This document shows, piece after piece, positions 16,672 through 24,709 of a DNA stretch of 64,000 nt; the first letter of the stretch is position 1, and the number at the start of each line of letters is the position of its first letter. Location: the NCBI RefSeq assembly GCF_022627955.1, contig NZ_JABXGD010000005.1:1-64000 (forward strand), written 5' to 3'. The DNA is from Microbacterium sp. C5A9. GTDB taxonomy: Bacteria; Actinomycetota; Actinomycetes; Actinomycetales; Microbacteriaceae. The translations under genes and the position numbers were made by a program. Under the pieces are notes generated by a model. That model saw only the letters and a program-made list of their open reading frames with translations, was not told the DNA's origin and searched no databases.

Positions 16672-18393
16672 GTGACAGCTATTCCCTCTTCCTCCGCGCC
16701 GGAGGCGACCCGGTCGCCGCGCGAGGTCTTCACCGCGATCTCCGGTCTCGTCGTCGGCATGTTCGTCGCCGTGCTCTCGGGCACCGTGGTGTCGACCTCG
16801 ATGCCGGTCATCATCGCCGACCTCGGCGGCACGCAGTCCCAGTACACCTGGGTCATCACCGCCAGCCTGCTGGCCACCGCCGTCTCCACTCCCATCTGGG
16901 GCAAGCTCGCCGACCTCGTCGACCGCAAGATCCTCGTCCAGATCTCGCTCATCCTCTTCACGGCCGGCACCGTGATCGCCGGGTTCTCCACCGACACGAA
17001 CATGCTCATCGCGGTCCGCGTCATCCAGGGCATCGGCGTCGGTGGGCTCATGTCGCTCGTCATGATCGCGGTGGCCCTCATCATCTCGCCACGTGAGCGC
17101 GGCAAGTACATGGGCGTCGTCGGCGGCATCATGGCCCTCGGCACCATCGGCGGCCCGCTGCTCGGCGGCCTGCTCACCGACGTGTGGGGCTGGCGCTCCA
17201 ACTTCTTCGTCGGCGTGCCGTTCGCGCTCCTCGCCCTCGTGCTGCTGCAGTTCACGCTGCACCTGCCCAAGCCGCAGCGTGACAGCAAGGTGTCGATCGA
17301 CTACTTCGGCATCGTGCTCCTCGCCGTCGGCGTCTCCACCCTGCTGATCTGGGTGTCGATGGGCGGCAGCCAGTTCGACTGGGATTCCTCGACGAGCATC
17401 ATGCTCGCCGTCACCGCCGGTGTCGCGCTCGCCGCGTTCATCACGGTCGAGTTCTTCGTCAAGGAACCCATCGTCCCGATGTCGCTGTTCCGCAACCGCA
17501 CCTTCACGCTGTCGGTCATCGCATCCATCGCGATCGGCGTCTCGATGTTCGCGACCTCGGTCTTCCTGGCGCAGTACTTCCAGCTCGCCCGCGGCGCCAC
17601 GCCGACCGAGTCCGGCCTCATGACGATCCCGATGATCATCGGGCAGATGGGTGCGTCGATCATCATCGGCCAGCTCGTCAGCCGCTTCGGCAAGTGGAAG
17701 GGGTGGATGCTCACGGGCTCCGTGCTGACCACGGTCGGCGTCTCGCTGATGGCGACGCTGCGCTACGACACCCCGTTCCCGCTGGTGGCGGTGTACATGT
17801 TCGTGCTCGGTGCCGGCCTCGGCATGGTGATGCAGAACCTGACCCTCATCGTGCAGAACGACACCGCCCCGCAGCAGCTCGGCGCAGCCTCGTCGAACGT
17901 CAACTTCTTCCGCACGATCGCCGGCACCATCGGCGTCACGGTGATGGGCTCGATGCTGTCGACGAGCGTCGCGAACTACATGACCGACGCGCTCAAGGGC
18001 TTCACGCCGACCACGCCGGACGAGGTCGACGCCCTCACGCACCTCGCCTCGGGCGACGTGCCGAAGGTGACGCAGCTGCCCGACACGATCCGCGCGATCG
18101 TCGAGAGCGCCTACGGCCACGGCATCGCCGACTCGTTCATCATCGCGATCCCGCTCGCCGTGATCTCGATCATCGCGATCGCCTTCATCAAGAACAAGCC
18201 GCTGTCGACCAAGAACGCCGCCGAGCAGCTGCGCGACCAGGCCGAGGACTCCGCGATCGACGTCGCCGGGGCCGAGGTCGGCGCGAACCTCTCGACCGGA
18301 GCCATCCGCACCCCGGGTGCCGCCACGGCGACCGGATCGGTGACCGTGCTGGAGCGCGAAGGCGAGCGCGAGGGCCGGGAGTCGAGGGGCTGA
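16672..18393 (+). CDS. MFS drug exporter, DHA2 (14-TM) family
   Basis: This 573-residue multidrug exporter has about 14 membrane segments. Family signs are AVLSGTVVSTSMPVIIADL (motif D1 region), WGKLADLVDRKILVQI (motif A) and GTIGGPLLGGLLTDVWGW (motif C). A charged tail of about 60 residues follows the last helix. The GTG at 16672 has AGGAG 11 bases upstream; the earlier in-frame TTG would fall inside the -10 element and operator. The next gene, marR, begins one base after its stop. Expression is probably repressed until the MarR ligand, perhaps the exported compound, is present. Confidence 0.92.
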   Translation: MTAIPSSSAPEATRSPREVFTAISGLVVGMFVAVLSGTVVSTSMPVIIADLGGTQSQYTWVITASLLATAVSTPIWGKLADLVDRKILVQISLILFTAGTVIAGFSTDTNMLIAVRVIQGIGVGGLMSLVMIAVALIISPRERGKYMGVVGGIMALGTIGGPLLGGLLTDVWGWRSNFFVGVPFALLALVLLQFTLHLPKPQRDSKVSIDYFGIVLLAVGVSTLLIWVSMGGSQFDWDSSTSIMLAVTAGVALAAFITVEFFVKEPIVPMSLFRNRTFTLSVIASIAIGVSMFATSVFLAQYFQLARGATPTESGLMTIPMIIGQMGASIIIGQLVSRFGKWKGWMLTGSVLTTVGVSLMATLRYDTPFPLVAVYMFVLGAGLGMVMQNLTLIVQNDTAPQQLGAASSNVNFFRTIAGTIGVTVMGSMLSTSVANYMTDALKGFTPTTPDEVDALTHLASGDVPKVTQLPDTIRAIVESAYGHGIADSFIIAIPLAVISIIAIAFIKNKPLSTKNAAEQLRDQAEDSAIDVAGAEVGANLSTGAIRTPGAATATGSVTVLEREGEREGRESRG

Positions 18394-18394
18394 C

Positions 18395-18850
18395 ATGGCC
18401 ACCACGGAGGCCGTCACGGCACCGGACCTCGAGGACGCGATCGGCGACCTCCAGGCGCATCTGAACCTCATCTTCGCGAGGACTCGGACGCTCTGGAGGG
18501 AGTCGGCGGCCCGCATCGCCCCGGAGCTGCAGGTCGGCGGGTACAAGCTGCTGACCTTCATCGAACGGGCGGGCACGGCCAACGCGCACGAGCTCGCCGA
18601 GCGGTTCGAGATGGACAAGTCGGTCATCAGCCGCCAGGTGCGGATGCTCGAGGAGCTGGGTCTCATCGAGTCCCGGCCCGACGAGCGCGACGGCCGGCTG
18701 CGGGTGCTCACGGCGACGCCGGCCGCGCAGGTCGCGCTCGCCGAGCTGCGCCAGGAGCACGGTGTGCGTCTGCGGGCCGTGCTCGCCGAGCTCACCTCCG
18801 ACGAGGTCCATGCCGCGTCGAAGGTCTTCCGCCTCCTGTCGGAGATCTGA
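18395..18850 (+). CDS. MarR-family regulator, partner of the upstream MFS exporter
   Basis: This 151-residue protein has MarR winged-helix features: VGGYKLLTFIERAGTANAHE, the recognition helix LAERFEMDKSVISRQVRMLE and the wing ESRPDERDGRLRVLTATP. It starts one base after the exporter stop and so shares its transcript and the operator-laden promoter at 16587-16648. It is clearly related to the MarR at 18957: both keep a DKS(V/A)(I/V)SR(Q/H)VR(M/Q)LE helix. That suggests duplication. Ligand unknown. Confidence 0.88.
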   Translation: MATTEAVTAPDLEDAIGDLQAHLNLIFARTRTLWRESAARIAPELQVGGYKLLTFIERAGTANAHELAERFEMDKSVISRQVRMLEELGLIESRPDERDGRLRVLTATPAAQVALAELRQEHGVRLRAVLAELTSDEVHAASKVFRLLSEI

Positions 18851-18865
18851 TCCTCACTCCGTCTC

Positions 18866-18927
18866 CGTCGAATCGCTCATCCGGTGCCGTCTCGCACGCG
18901 AAGGCGGCCCGGATGAGCGATTCGACG
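18866..18927. repeat. Perfect 19-base inverted repeat between two marR genes
   Basis: Arms at 18866-18884 and 18909-18927 are exact reverse complements (arm CGTCGAATCGCTCATCCGG) around a 24-base spacer. Each arm could also be a separate protein-binding site. It lies 16 bases after the first marR stop and ends 29 bases before the second marR ATG. No T tract follows, so it may be a terminator, an operator pair for the second MarR, or a small-RNA hairpin. Confidence 0.8.
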
Positions 18928-18956
18928 CATTCTGACTTCGCCGTAAGCTGGCGAGC

Positions 18957-19466
18957 ATGAGTGCCTCCGACAGCGCCGACCTCGATGAGGCCGTCTCCCG
19001 CGTGGAGCACGAGCTCGGCCGGCTCTTCGCCCGCATCCGCGTGAGCTGGCGTGAGGCGGCGATCACCGTGCATCCCGACCTGCAGCCGCTCGGGTACCAG
19101 GTGCTGACCTCCATCGCCACGGGCAAGGCGACTTCGGCGGGGGCGATCATCGAACGGCTGCAGACCGACAAGTCCGCCGTCAGCCGTCATGTGCGCCAGC
19201 TCGAGCAGCTGGGACTCGTCGAGAGCGTCCGCGATCCCGACGATCGGCGGGCCCGCGTGCTCGTCGCCACCGAGCTCGCGCAGGAGCGCGTCGCGCTCGC
19301 ACGCTCGCGCTACGAGGCGCGCCTCGGAGAGCGCCTGCGCCGCTGGTCGGCCGAGGACCTCGATCACTTCACGCGACTCCTGTCGGACCTGGGCGGCGAG
19401 CTGCCGACGCCGGCCGCTGCGCCGGCTGCGCCCGGAGGGGCCGACGGCGATACCGCCGCATCCTGA
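18957..19466 (+). CDS. MarR-family regulator
   Basis: This 169-residue regulator is a paralogue of the MarR just upstream. Shared features are the start DLDEAVSRVEHELGRLFARIR and the helix LQTDKSAVSRHVRQLEQLG. The wing is ESVRDPDDRRARVLVATELA. The tail of about 25 residues is Pro/Ala/Gly-rich and probably disordered. The start ATG has no clear ribosome site. A perfect inverted repeat directly upstream may be its operator. The Old Yellow Enzyme gene follows 42 bases later on the same strand, so it may control that gene as well. Confidence 0.87.
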   Translation: MSASDSADLDEAVSRVEHELGRLFARIRVSWREAAITVHPDLQPLGYQVLTSIATGKATSAGAIIERLQTDKSAVSRHVRQLEQLGLVESVRDPDDRRARVLVATELAQERVALARSRYEARLGERLRRWSAEDLDHFTRLLSDLGGELPTPAAAPAAPGGADGDTAAS

Positions 19467-19508
19467 CCCCGGGGAATACCCCGCAGGTCGCCGGTCTTGT
19501 CCCTCACT

Positions 19509-20600
19509 GTGACTCTCTACGAACCTGCCGCCTTCGGCGCCCTCCCGCTGTCCAACCGCGTCGTCATGGCGCCGCTCACTCGCACCCGCGCCGATGACGC
19601 GGGCGTGCCCACCGAGCCGATGGTGGAGTACTACCGGCAGCGCGCCGGTCTCGGGCTCATCATCACCGAGGGCACGTGGCCCGCGGCCGAGGGCAAGTCG
19701 TACTCCGGGCAGCCGGGCATCGTGACGGCGGAGCAGATCGAGGGATGGCGCCTCATCGCCGACGCCGTGCACGAGGCCGGCGGAACGATCGTCATGCAGC
19801 TGATGCACGGCGGCCGGGTCTCGCATCCGGCGATCTCCGGTGAGCCGCGCGTGGTCGCCCCGAGCGCGCTCGCCGCGCCCGGCGAGACCCACACGCCCGA
19901 GGGCAAGGCCGCCATGCCGGTCGCGCACGCCCTGACGCTCGACGAGATCCCCGGAGTGGTCGAGCAGTTCGCGCAGGCCGCGCGCAACGCGATCGCCGCG
20001 GGCATCGACGGCGTCGAGGTGCACGGCGCGAACGGGTACCTCGTGCACGAGTTCCTGTCGCCGGTGTCGAACGTCCGCGACGACCGCTACGGCGGATCGC
20101 CCGAGAACCGCGCCCGTTTCGCGATCGAGGTCACGACGGCGGTCGCCGACGCCGTGGGAGCCGACCGCACCGGCATCCGCCTCTCGCCGCAGCACAACAT
20201 CCAGGGCGTGCTCGAAGAGGACGACGCCGACGCGCTCGCCACATACCTCGCCGTCGCCGAGGGTCTCGCGCCCCTCGACCTCGCCTTCGTCGACGTGCTG
20301 AACGCCGCGCCGACGAGCGAGCTCGTGCAGCGAATCCGCCGCACCCTCGGCGCACCCCTGATCATCAACTCCGGCTTCGCCGCGCCCACCAGCCGCGACG
20401 AGGCCGAAACGCTCGTGGCCGAGGGCTGGGCCGATGCGGTGGCCGCCGGCCGCCCGGCGATCGCGAACCCCGATCTGGTCGAGCGCTGGCGTCAGGATGC
20501 CGAGCTCAACGAGCCGCGCCCTGCGCTGTTCTACGGCCGCACCGCCGAGGGGTACACGGACTACCCGTCCCTCGAGGTCGCGCGCGCCGACGCGAGCTGA
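19509..20600 (+). CDS. Old Yellow Enzyme family alkene reductase (FMN)
   Basis: This flavoprotein of about 363 residues reduces activated C=C bonds, nitro groups or quinones with NAD(P)H. OYE/NemA signatures are LYEPAAFGALPLSNRVVMAP at the start, QLMHGGRVSHP, GVEVHGANGYLVHEFLSP (substrate/FMN histidine region), DDRYGGSPENRARF and NSGF plus GRPAIANPDLVERWR at the end. GTG 19509 is chosen; the in-frame TTG at 19497 adds four residues. Ribosome sites are weak for both. It follows a marR gene and precedes a terminator, so MarR control of a reactive-electrophile response is plausible. Confidence 0.93.
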   Translation: MTLYEPAAFGALPLSNRVVMAPLTRTRADDAGVPTEPMVEYYRQRAGLGLIITEGTWPAAEGKSYSGQPGIVTAEQIEGWRLIADAVHEAGGTIVMQLMHGGRVSHPAISGEPRVVAPSALAAPGETHTPEGKAAMPVAHALTLDEIPGVVEQFAQAARNAIAAGIDGVEVHGANGYLVHEFLSPVSNVRDDRYGGSPENRARFAIEVTTAVADAVGADRTGIRLSPQHNIQGVLEEDDADALATYLAVAEGLAPLDLAFVDVLNAAPTSELVQRIRRTLGAPLIINSGFAAPTSRDEAETLVAEGWADAVAAGRPAIANPDLVERWRQDAELNEPRPALFYGRTAEGYTDYPSLEVARADAS

Positions 20601-20607
20601 CCTCTCA

Positions 20608-20637
20608 CGCCCGCCGGGAGGTCTCTCCCGGCGGGCG
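20608..20637 (+). terminator. Rho-independent-type terminator after the OYE gene
   Basis: Perfect 13-base arms (20608-20620 and 20625-20637) flank a GTCT loop, eight bases after the stop codon. No T tract follows. Confidence 0.8.
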
Positions 20638-20751
20638 CGCCGACGGAAGCACGATGCCTCCGAACACGCAAGGCCCTTCGTGACCGAGCCGTCGCTTCGT
20701 AGCGTTCTCCGTGAGAGGCGCACTCACGTCTCCCGATCAAAGGGGGAGAAG

Positions 20752-21012
20752 ATGAAGAAGCAGACCCGGATCGCGTTCGATGACGACCAGTTCGTGCTGG
20801 CGCCCGAACAGGACCTCGTGGATCTGATGGATCGAATCGAGATCGCGGCGAAGTCTGAGCCGGCTTTCGTCGACTTCACCGCCGGGAACGACCTGGTGAG
20901 CGTGCTGGTCTGCGCCGGCACGCGCGTCGTGGTGACCGTGCAGCCCGAGCGGGCCCCGGACGAGGCCCGTTACCTACCGCTCAACGCCGGTCCGCTCGAC
21001 TGGGACTACTGA
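20752..21012 (+). CDS. Small acidic hypothetical protein
   Basis: This 86-residue protein has no family I recognise. A very strong ribosome site (GGGGGAG, seven to four bases before the ATG) supports the start at 20752. The protein begins with a basic MKKQTR, then is acidic (DDDQF, EQDLVDLMDR) and ends PLNAGPLDWDY. Its predicted soluble alpha/beta character and lack of Cys suggest a cytoplasmic protein; there is no signal peptide. Its last 39 bases overlap the 3' end of the converging CPBP gene. Function unknown. Confidence 0.7.
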   Translation: MKKQTRIAFDDDQFVLAPEQDLVDLMDRIEIAAKSEPAFVDFTAGNDLVSVLVCAGTRVVVTVQPERAPDEARYLPLNAGPLDWDY

Positions 21013-21807
21013 GCCGCGGATGAAGAACAGGGCGATGAGCCCGAAGACGATCACGGCGATGTTGCCCAGCCCCGCGAAGGCGCCGATCGGGCCGTCGGCA
21101 GGGTAGGTCGCCTGCAGGAAGATGCTCGGGTCGGTGCTCGCGTGCAGCAGGATCGGAGCGATGATCGTGCCGGTGACACGCATCGCGAGATACATGCAGA
21201 TACCGAAGAAGAACGTGTAGACCAGCTGGATCCCCGTCGCGAGGAGGGACTGGCCCGACAGCAGGTTGCCCGCGTGCAGCAGCGAGAACAGCGCGGCGGA
21301 GACCAGGGCGACGACGATCTCGCGGTTGCCCGACTTGCGGAGCATATTCACGACGAAGCCGCGGGTGAGGACCTCTTCGGCGAAGCCGATGAAGACGCCG
21401 GCGAGCAGCCACGTCGCGACGACCTCGGCGCCAGCCGTGCCGTAGTCGATCGAGAGCAGGTGCAGCACGTTGAACAGCAGCACAACGACGATCGCGATCC
21501 ACATCCACCCGCGACCTCGGATCGGCTGCGGGCGGAAGAGCTCGGGCAGCCACCCCACCGACGCGCCGAAGGCGACGAGCAGGATGCATCCGATGAAGAC
21601 CGGGATGGCGTAGAAGACCAGGATGGCCGCGACGCTCTGCGGATCGTCGATCTGCTCGGCGAGCGGCGTGAGAAGCAGCGACAGGCCGTTGTAGAGCGCG
21701 AAGTAGACGACGACGAGCACGACCGCCCGCCACCAGCCGCCCTTCTCCCAGAAGCGCCGCCAGCCGGACTGGTGTCGCTCGGGTGCCTGCATCGGGTCCT
21801 GGGGCAT
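20974..21807 (-). CDS. CPBP-family intramembrane metalloprotease (CAAX-like)
   Basis: This 277-residue membrane protein has about eight hydrophobic segments. The Abi/CPBP motifs are present: EEVLTRG (EExxxR) near residue 170, LFSLLHAGNLL (FxxxH) and a third motif near LLHASTDPS. These glutamates and histidines form the proposed metal site. The start is ATG 21807 with GGAGAC upstream; the long open frame beyond it is spurious. Roles in the family range from prenyl-protein cleavage to bacteriocin immunity, so the substrate here is unknown. The stop lies inside the converging small gene. Confidence 0.85.
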   Translation of the reverse strand: MPQDPMQAPERHQSGWRRFWEKGGWWRAVVLVVVYFALYNGLSLLLTPLAEQIDDPQSVAAILVFYAIPVFIGCILLVAFGASVGWLPELFRPQPIRGRGWMWIAIVVVLLFNVLHLLSIDYGTAGAEVVATWLLAGVFIGFAEEVLTRGFVVNMLRKSGNREIVVALVSAALFSLLHAGNLLSGQSLLATGIQLVYTFFFGICMYLAMRVTGTIIAPILLHASTDPSIFLQATYPADGPIGAFAGLGNIAVIVFGLIALFFIRGSVVPVERTGVER

Positions 21808-21893
21808 CACCGTCTCCTCCGTCGTCCGCGGAGGTCGCGGCTCGTAACCAATATATGGGTGGGGTGTCTCGGTGCGCGGGCGCCGTCGCGTGG

Positions 21894-22331
21894 TCAGTCG
21901 GCGTGCCCCTCGGCGAGGTACGCGAGACGGTGCAGGGTCTCGGCGTTGCGCAGGCGGAGGAGAGGCGCCGTCACGAGGGCGGGCAGCAGCGTCGCGGGCC
22001 CTTTCACGGGCTCCTCGTCGATCCGCACCATCGAGCCGCCGTCGTACGAGCGCACCCGCAGCGTGACCCGTGCCTCGCCGATCGGCCAACCGCGGGCGCG
22101 GATGACCATGCGGTTCGGCGGAGACCACTCCTCGACCACGGTGGTGTCGTCGAGCAGCGCCGGCCACACGCCCACCGAGTGGTGCAGCTCGGCGCCTGAC
22201 TGCGGCCAGGATGCGTCGACATCGCGCATCCGCGACGCTCCGACCACCCAGGCGGGATACAGCCATCCGTTCGCCAGCACGCGGAACACGTCCTCCGGGC
22301 GGCACTTCATGGTGCGCACGTTCTCGGCCAT
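21894..22331 (-). CDS. SRPBCC (START-like) family protein
   Basis: This 145-residue protein resembles polyketide-cyclase/dehydrase-like SRPBCC proteins. It begins with MAENVRTMKCRPEDVFRVLA, typical of this fold. Conserved-looking runs are GWLYPAWVVGASRMRDVD, ELHHSVGVWPALLDDTT and VTLRVRSYDGGSMVRIDEEP. The family binds lipids or other hydrophobic ligands in a helix-grip cavity. The frame is open far upstream, but the ATG at 22331 gives the usual length. It is divergent from the membrane protein at 22479. Specific ligand unknown. Confidence 0.82.
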   Translation of the reverse strand: MAENVRTMKCRPEDVFRVLANGWLYPAWVVGASRMRDVDASWPQSGAELHHSVGVWPALLDDTTVVEEWSPPNRMVIRARGWPIGEARVTLRVRSYDGGSMVRIDEEPVKGPATLLPALVTAPLLRLRNAETLHRLAYLAEGHAD

Positions 22332-22478
22332 GGCGGGGTCCTGTCTCTCGGCGTACCTCGGCTGTCGGCGCGGTCTCAGGCGCCGGCATCCTCGTCCCTG
22401 CATAGTGCTCGCGCGCATGCACCGTCGCGAAGGGGGTTGACGAGCGCCGCGGACAGCGCGACCGATACGGTGGGGCAC

Positions 22479-23786
22479 ATGGCACAGGTCCTCCGCACCT
22501 TCGGGCGCGTCCTCGCGCGGCACGGCGTCGCGCTCATGGCCTGGTACCTCGGCGGCGAGGCCCTGCATCGACTGCTGATCGAGCTCGCCGGATTCGTGGG
22601 CGGTCACACCACCCTCGGCGGACTCCTTCTGCTGCCGCTCGCGGTGGCCGCGCGGCTCGTCTCCTACGTCGCGATGTACCTCACTGTGCGGCCGTCGCTG
22701 CCGCACAGTCGCAGGCAGGATGCCGGTGGTCTCCGCGAGTTCGCCTCCGCCACCCTCGCGGCGATCCTGCCGTTCTTCGCCTTCTATACGGCGTGGGGCC
22801 TGCTGGATGCCGACCTCATCGACTTCTTCCGCGTCGCCCTGGCCGTCGGGCTCGCCGACACGGGCATGCAGGCCGACCAGCTCGGCGATCGCGGCGGGGT
22901 GATCGCCGTCGGCGTGCTGCCGGTGGCCGTGCTGGTGATCGCGCTGGTCGCCCGTCTGCTGTTCACCCGATTCGCGTCCCGCCTGCCGAGATGGACCGTG
23001 GTGCTCGCCGCGTACACCGAGGTGCTGTGGACGTTCATGCTCTTCGTGCTGGTCGCGCGATGGTGGAACGGCGTGCTCGCGTGGGTCGGCGAGCGCGCGG
23101 CCGTCGGCTGGCTGCAGGGATTCGGCGACTGGTTCGCGATCAACCTCGAGCCTGTCGCGGTCCTGTGGGAGGGAGCGACCTGGCTCTTCGGCATCGTGGC
23201 CGCCGCACTTCTGGTCCCCGCGGCCTGGCTGACGGTCGCGGGCGTGATCTTCGGCACCGCGTTCGATTCCACCCCGTCGTTCCCGCGGTGGGCGGCCGGT
23301 CCGGGCGGTGCTGTGCGCGGTGCGGCGATGAGTGTCGCCCGCACGCTCGTGATGCGCCTCGAGGGGCTCTGGGCTGCGGTCACGGTGATCTGGCGAGGGG
23401 GGCCGGCGCTGTTCGGCGGCTTCGTCCTCGCGTATGCGGGCTGGGCCTTCGCCGAACAGCTCGCGACCAGGGGGGTGCTGCAGCTCATCGGCGGCCACGA
23501 CCTGCGATTCTGGGCGGGGGTGTTCCCGCTCGTGACCGTGGCTGTCGCGGCGATCGCCGAGCCGCTGCGCGTCGCGATCGTCGCCACCGCCTACGACCGG
23601 GTGATCGGTCGGCCGAAGGCGGGACTCGACACGCGACCGACCGGCAGAGACGGCTCAGGGGTCGACGGAGAAGCGGGCGACGTCGGAGTCGTCGCCCTCG
23701 ATGTCGAGCACGAAGGGTCCCTCCGCGTCGTCGGGCAGCAGGAAGACGAGCAGGATGCGGTACGACGCGGGTTCCGCGACACATGA
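22479..23786 (+). CDS. Multi-spanning membrane protein of unknown function
   Basis: This 435-residue protein has about seven hydrophobic stretches, e.g. VALMAWYLGGEALHRLLIEL, LATLAAILPFFAF-like and IVAAALLVPAAWLTVAGVIF. I do not recognise the family. ATG 22479 is chosen; TACGGT at 22466-22471 upstream suggests leaderless expression. The last 44 residues (after GRPKAGLDTRPTGRDG) are encoded on top of the converging gene at 23655-24161, are acidic and look unlike a real domain. The natural end may therefore be near 23640, or the overlap is genuine. Confidence 0.7.
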   Translation: MAQVLRTFGRVLARHGVALMAWYLGGEALHRLLIELAGFVGGHTTLGGLLLLPLAVAARLVSYVAMYLTVRPSLPHSRRQDAGGLREFASATLAAILPFFAFYTAWGLLDADLIDFFRVALAVGLADTGMQADQLGDRGGVIAVGVLPVAVLVIALVARLLFTRFASRLPRWTVVLAAYTEVLWTFMLFVLVARWWNGVLAWVGERAAVGWLQGFGDWFAINLEPVAVLWEGATWLFGIVAAALLVPAAWLTVAGVIFGTAFDSTPSFPRWAAGPGGAVRGAAMSVARTLVMRLEGLWAAVTVIWRGGPALFGGFVLAYAGWAFAEQLATRGVLQLIGGHDLRFWAGVFPLVTVAVAAIAEPLRVAIVATAYDRVIGRPKAGLDTRPTGRDGSGVDGEAGDVGVVALDVEHEGSLRVVGQQEDEQDAVRRGFRDT

Positions 23787-24161
23787 GCTCTCGCCGAGGT
23801 CGGAGTCGACGTCGATTCCGCGTCGTGAGCTGACCCAGGTACGCGATGACGACTGCTCGGTGAGGATCGCGGCGCCGCAGGACGCGGCATCCGGTCCACC
23901 GCTCGCAGACAGGCGGATGCTCAGCGTGCGGGATCCCTCGGGAGCGTCGAACTCGCCCCATTCGACGAACCCGAGCTCGAGCTCCTGACCGGAGATCGTG
24001 GCGGCGGAGTCGGAACCGGCCTCGATCACGCGATCGGCCTGCCGGGTGTTCGGGATCACATCGAGCCACAGGTTGGCGCCGAGCACGCCGACGGCGGCGA
24101 TCGCGAGGGCGATCAGCGCCGTGCGCTGCGTGCGCCACCAGGTCGGGTGAGAGCCGCTCAT
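23655..24161 (-). CDS. Membrane-anchored extracytoplasmic protein, operon gene 3
   Basis: This 168-residue protein has one N-terminal membrane segment (ALIALAIAAVGVLGANLWL, about residues 15-33) and a predicted extracytoplasmic beta-rich domain. Two cysteines (ASCGAAIL and ESSCVAEP) could form a disulphide. The ATG at 24161 lies in an ATGA overlap with the preceding stop, so I prefer it to the ATG four codons upstream. It is the third of three coupled genes sharing this plan. Function unknown; it resembles DUF4352-type accessory proteins only in overall design. Confidence 0.75.
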   Translation of the reverse strand: MSGSHPTWWRTQRTALIALAIAAVGVLGANLWLDVIPNTRQADRVIEAGSDSAATISGQELELGFVEWGEFDAPEGSRTLSIRLSASGGPDAASCGAAILTEQSSSRTWVSSRRGIDVDSDLGESSCVAEPASYRILLVFLLPDDAEGPFVLDIEGDDSDVARFSVDP

Positions 24162-24709
24162 CGAGCGCTCCATTCGGGCGCGACGAGCTCGACGGTGGGG
24201 ACGCGCGGAAGGTCGTCGAGCTCGATCGAGATCACCACGAGATCGTCGAGCTCGGGGGTGAAGTACGACGGTGTGAGGGCGAGCTCGGCGGTGCCGCTGT
24301 CGAGCTCGGCGGGCAGTTCGAACGAGAGCGAGCCGGCCGTGTCCGTGCCGACGCGCAGCGCGGTGCCGCGCAGCGATGTCGACGGACGCTCGCTCGCCTG
24401 GAAGACGCGGTCGTCGACCGTGAGGGTCGCGAGGGTGATCTTCGCGTCGATCTCGGTGGACCGGGCGGAGGCGTCGAGGGTGATGACGAGCCAGTTGCCC
24501 TCGGCGCTCCAGTGGGACTCGGCGACCTCGTCGGCGAAGGTCGCGTCCGTGACGGTCGCGATGATCGAGCGCGACGCGACGGCCTCACCGGCCGATCCGT
24601 GAATCGTGATCGGTCCCACCACATCCTCGTCGCTGGGTGTCGCGGCGGTCACCAGCCCGGCTCCGGCCACGAGGGCGGCGCCGAGCACCCAGGGCAGTGC
24701 GCGCCTCAC
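24158..24709 (-). CDS. Exported or membrane-anchored protein, operon gene 2
   Basis: This 183-residue protein has an N-terminal signal or anchor (MRRALPWVLGAALVAGAGLV) without a lipobox. A beta-rich domain follows, starting at VVGPITIHGSAGEAVASRSI. The run TVTDATFADEVAESHWSAEG is the kind of strand-turn seen in DUF4352-like immunoglobulin-fold domains. Both ends overlap neighbouring genes by four bases (ATGA), which implies tight stoichiometric coupling. Function unknown. Confidence 0.75.
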   Translation of the reverse strand: MRRALPWVLGAALVAGAGLVTAATPSDEDVVGPITIHGSAGEAVASRSIIATVTDATFADEVAESHWSAEGNWLVITLDASARSTEIDAKITLATLTVDDRVFQASERPSTSLRGTALRVGTDTAGSLSFELPAELDSGTAELALTPSYFTPELDDLVVISIELDDLPRVPTVELVAPEWSAR

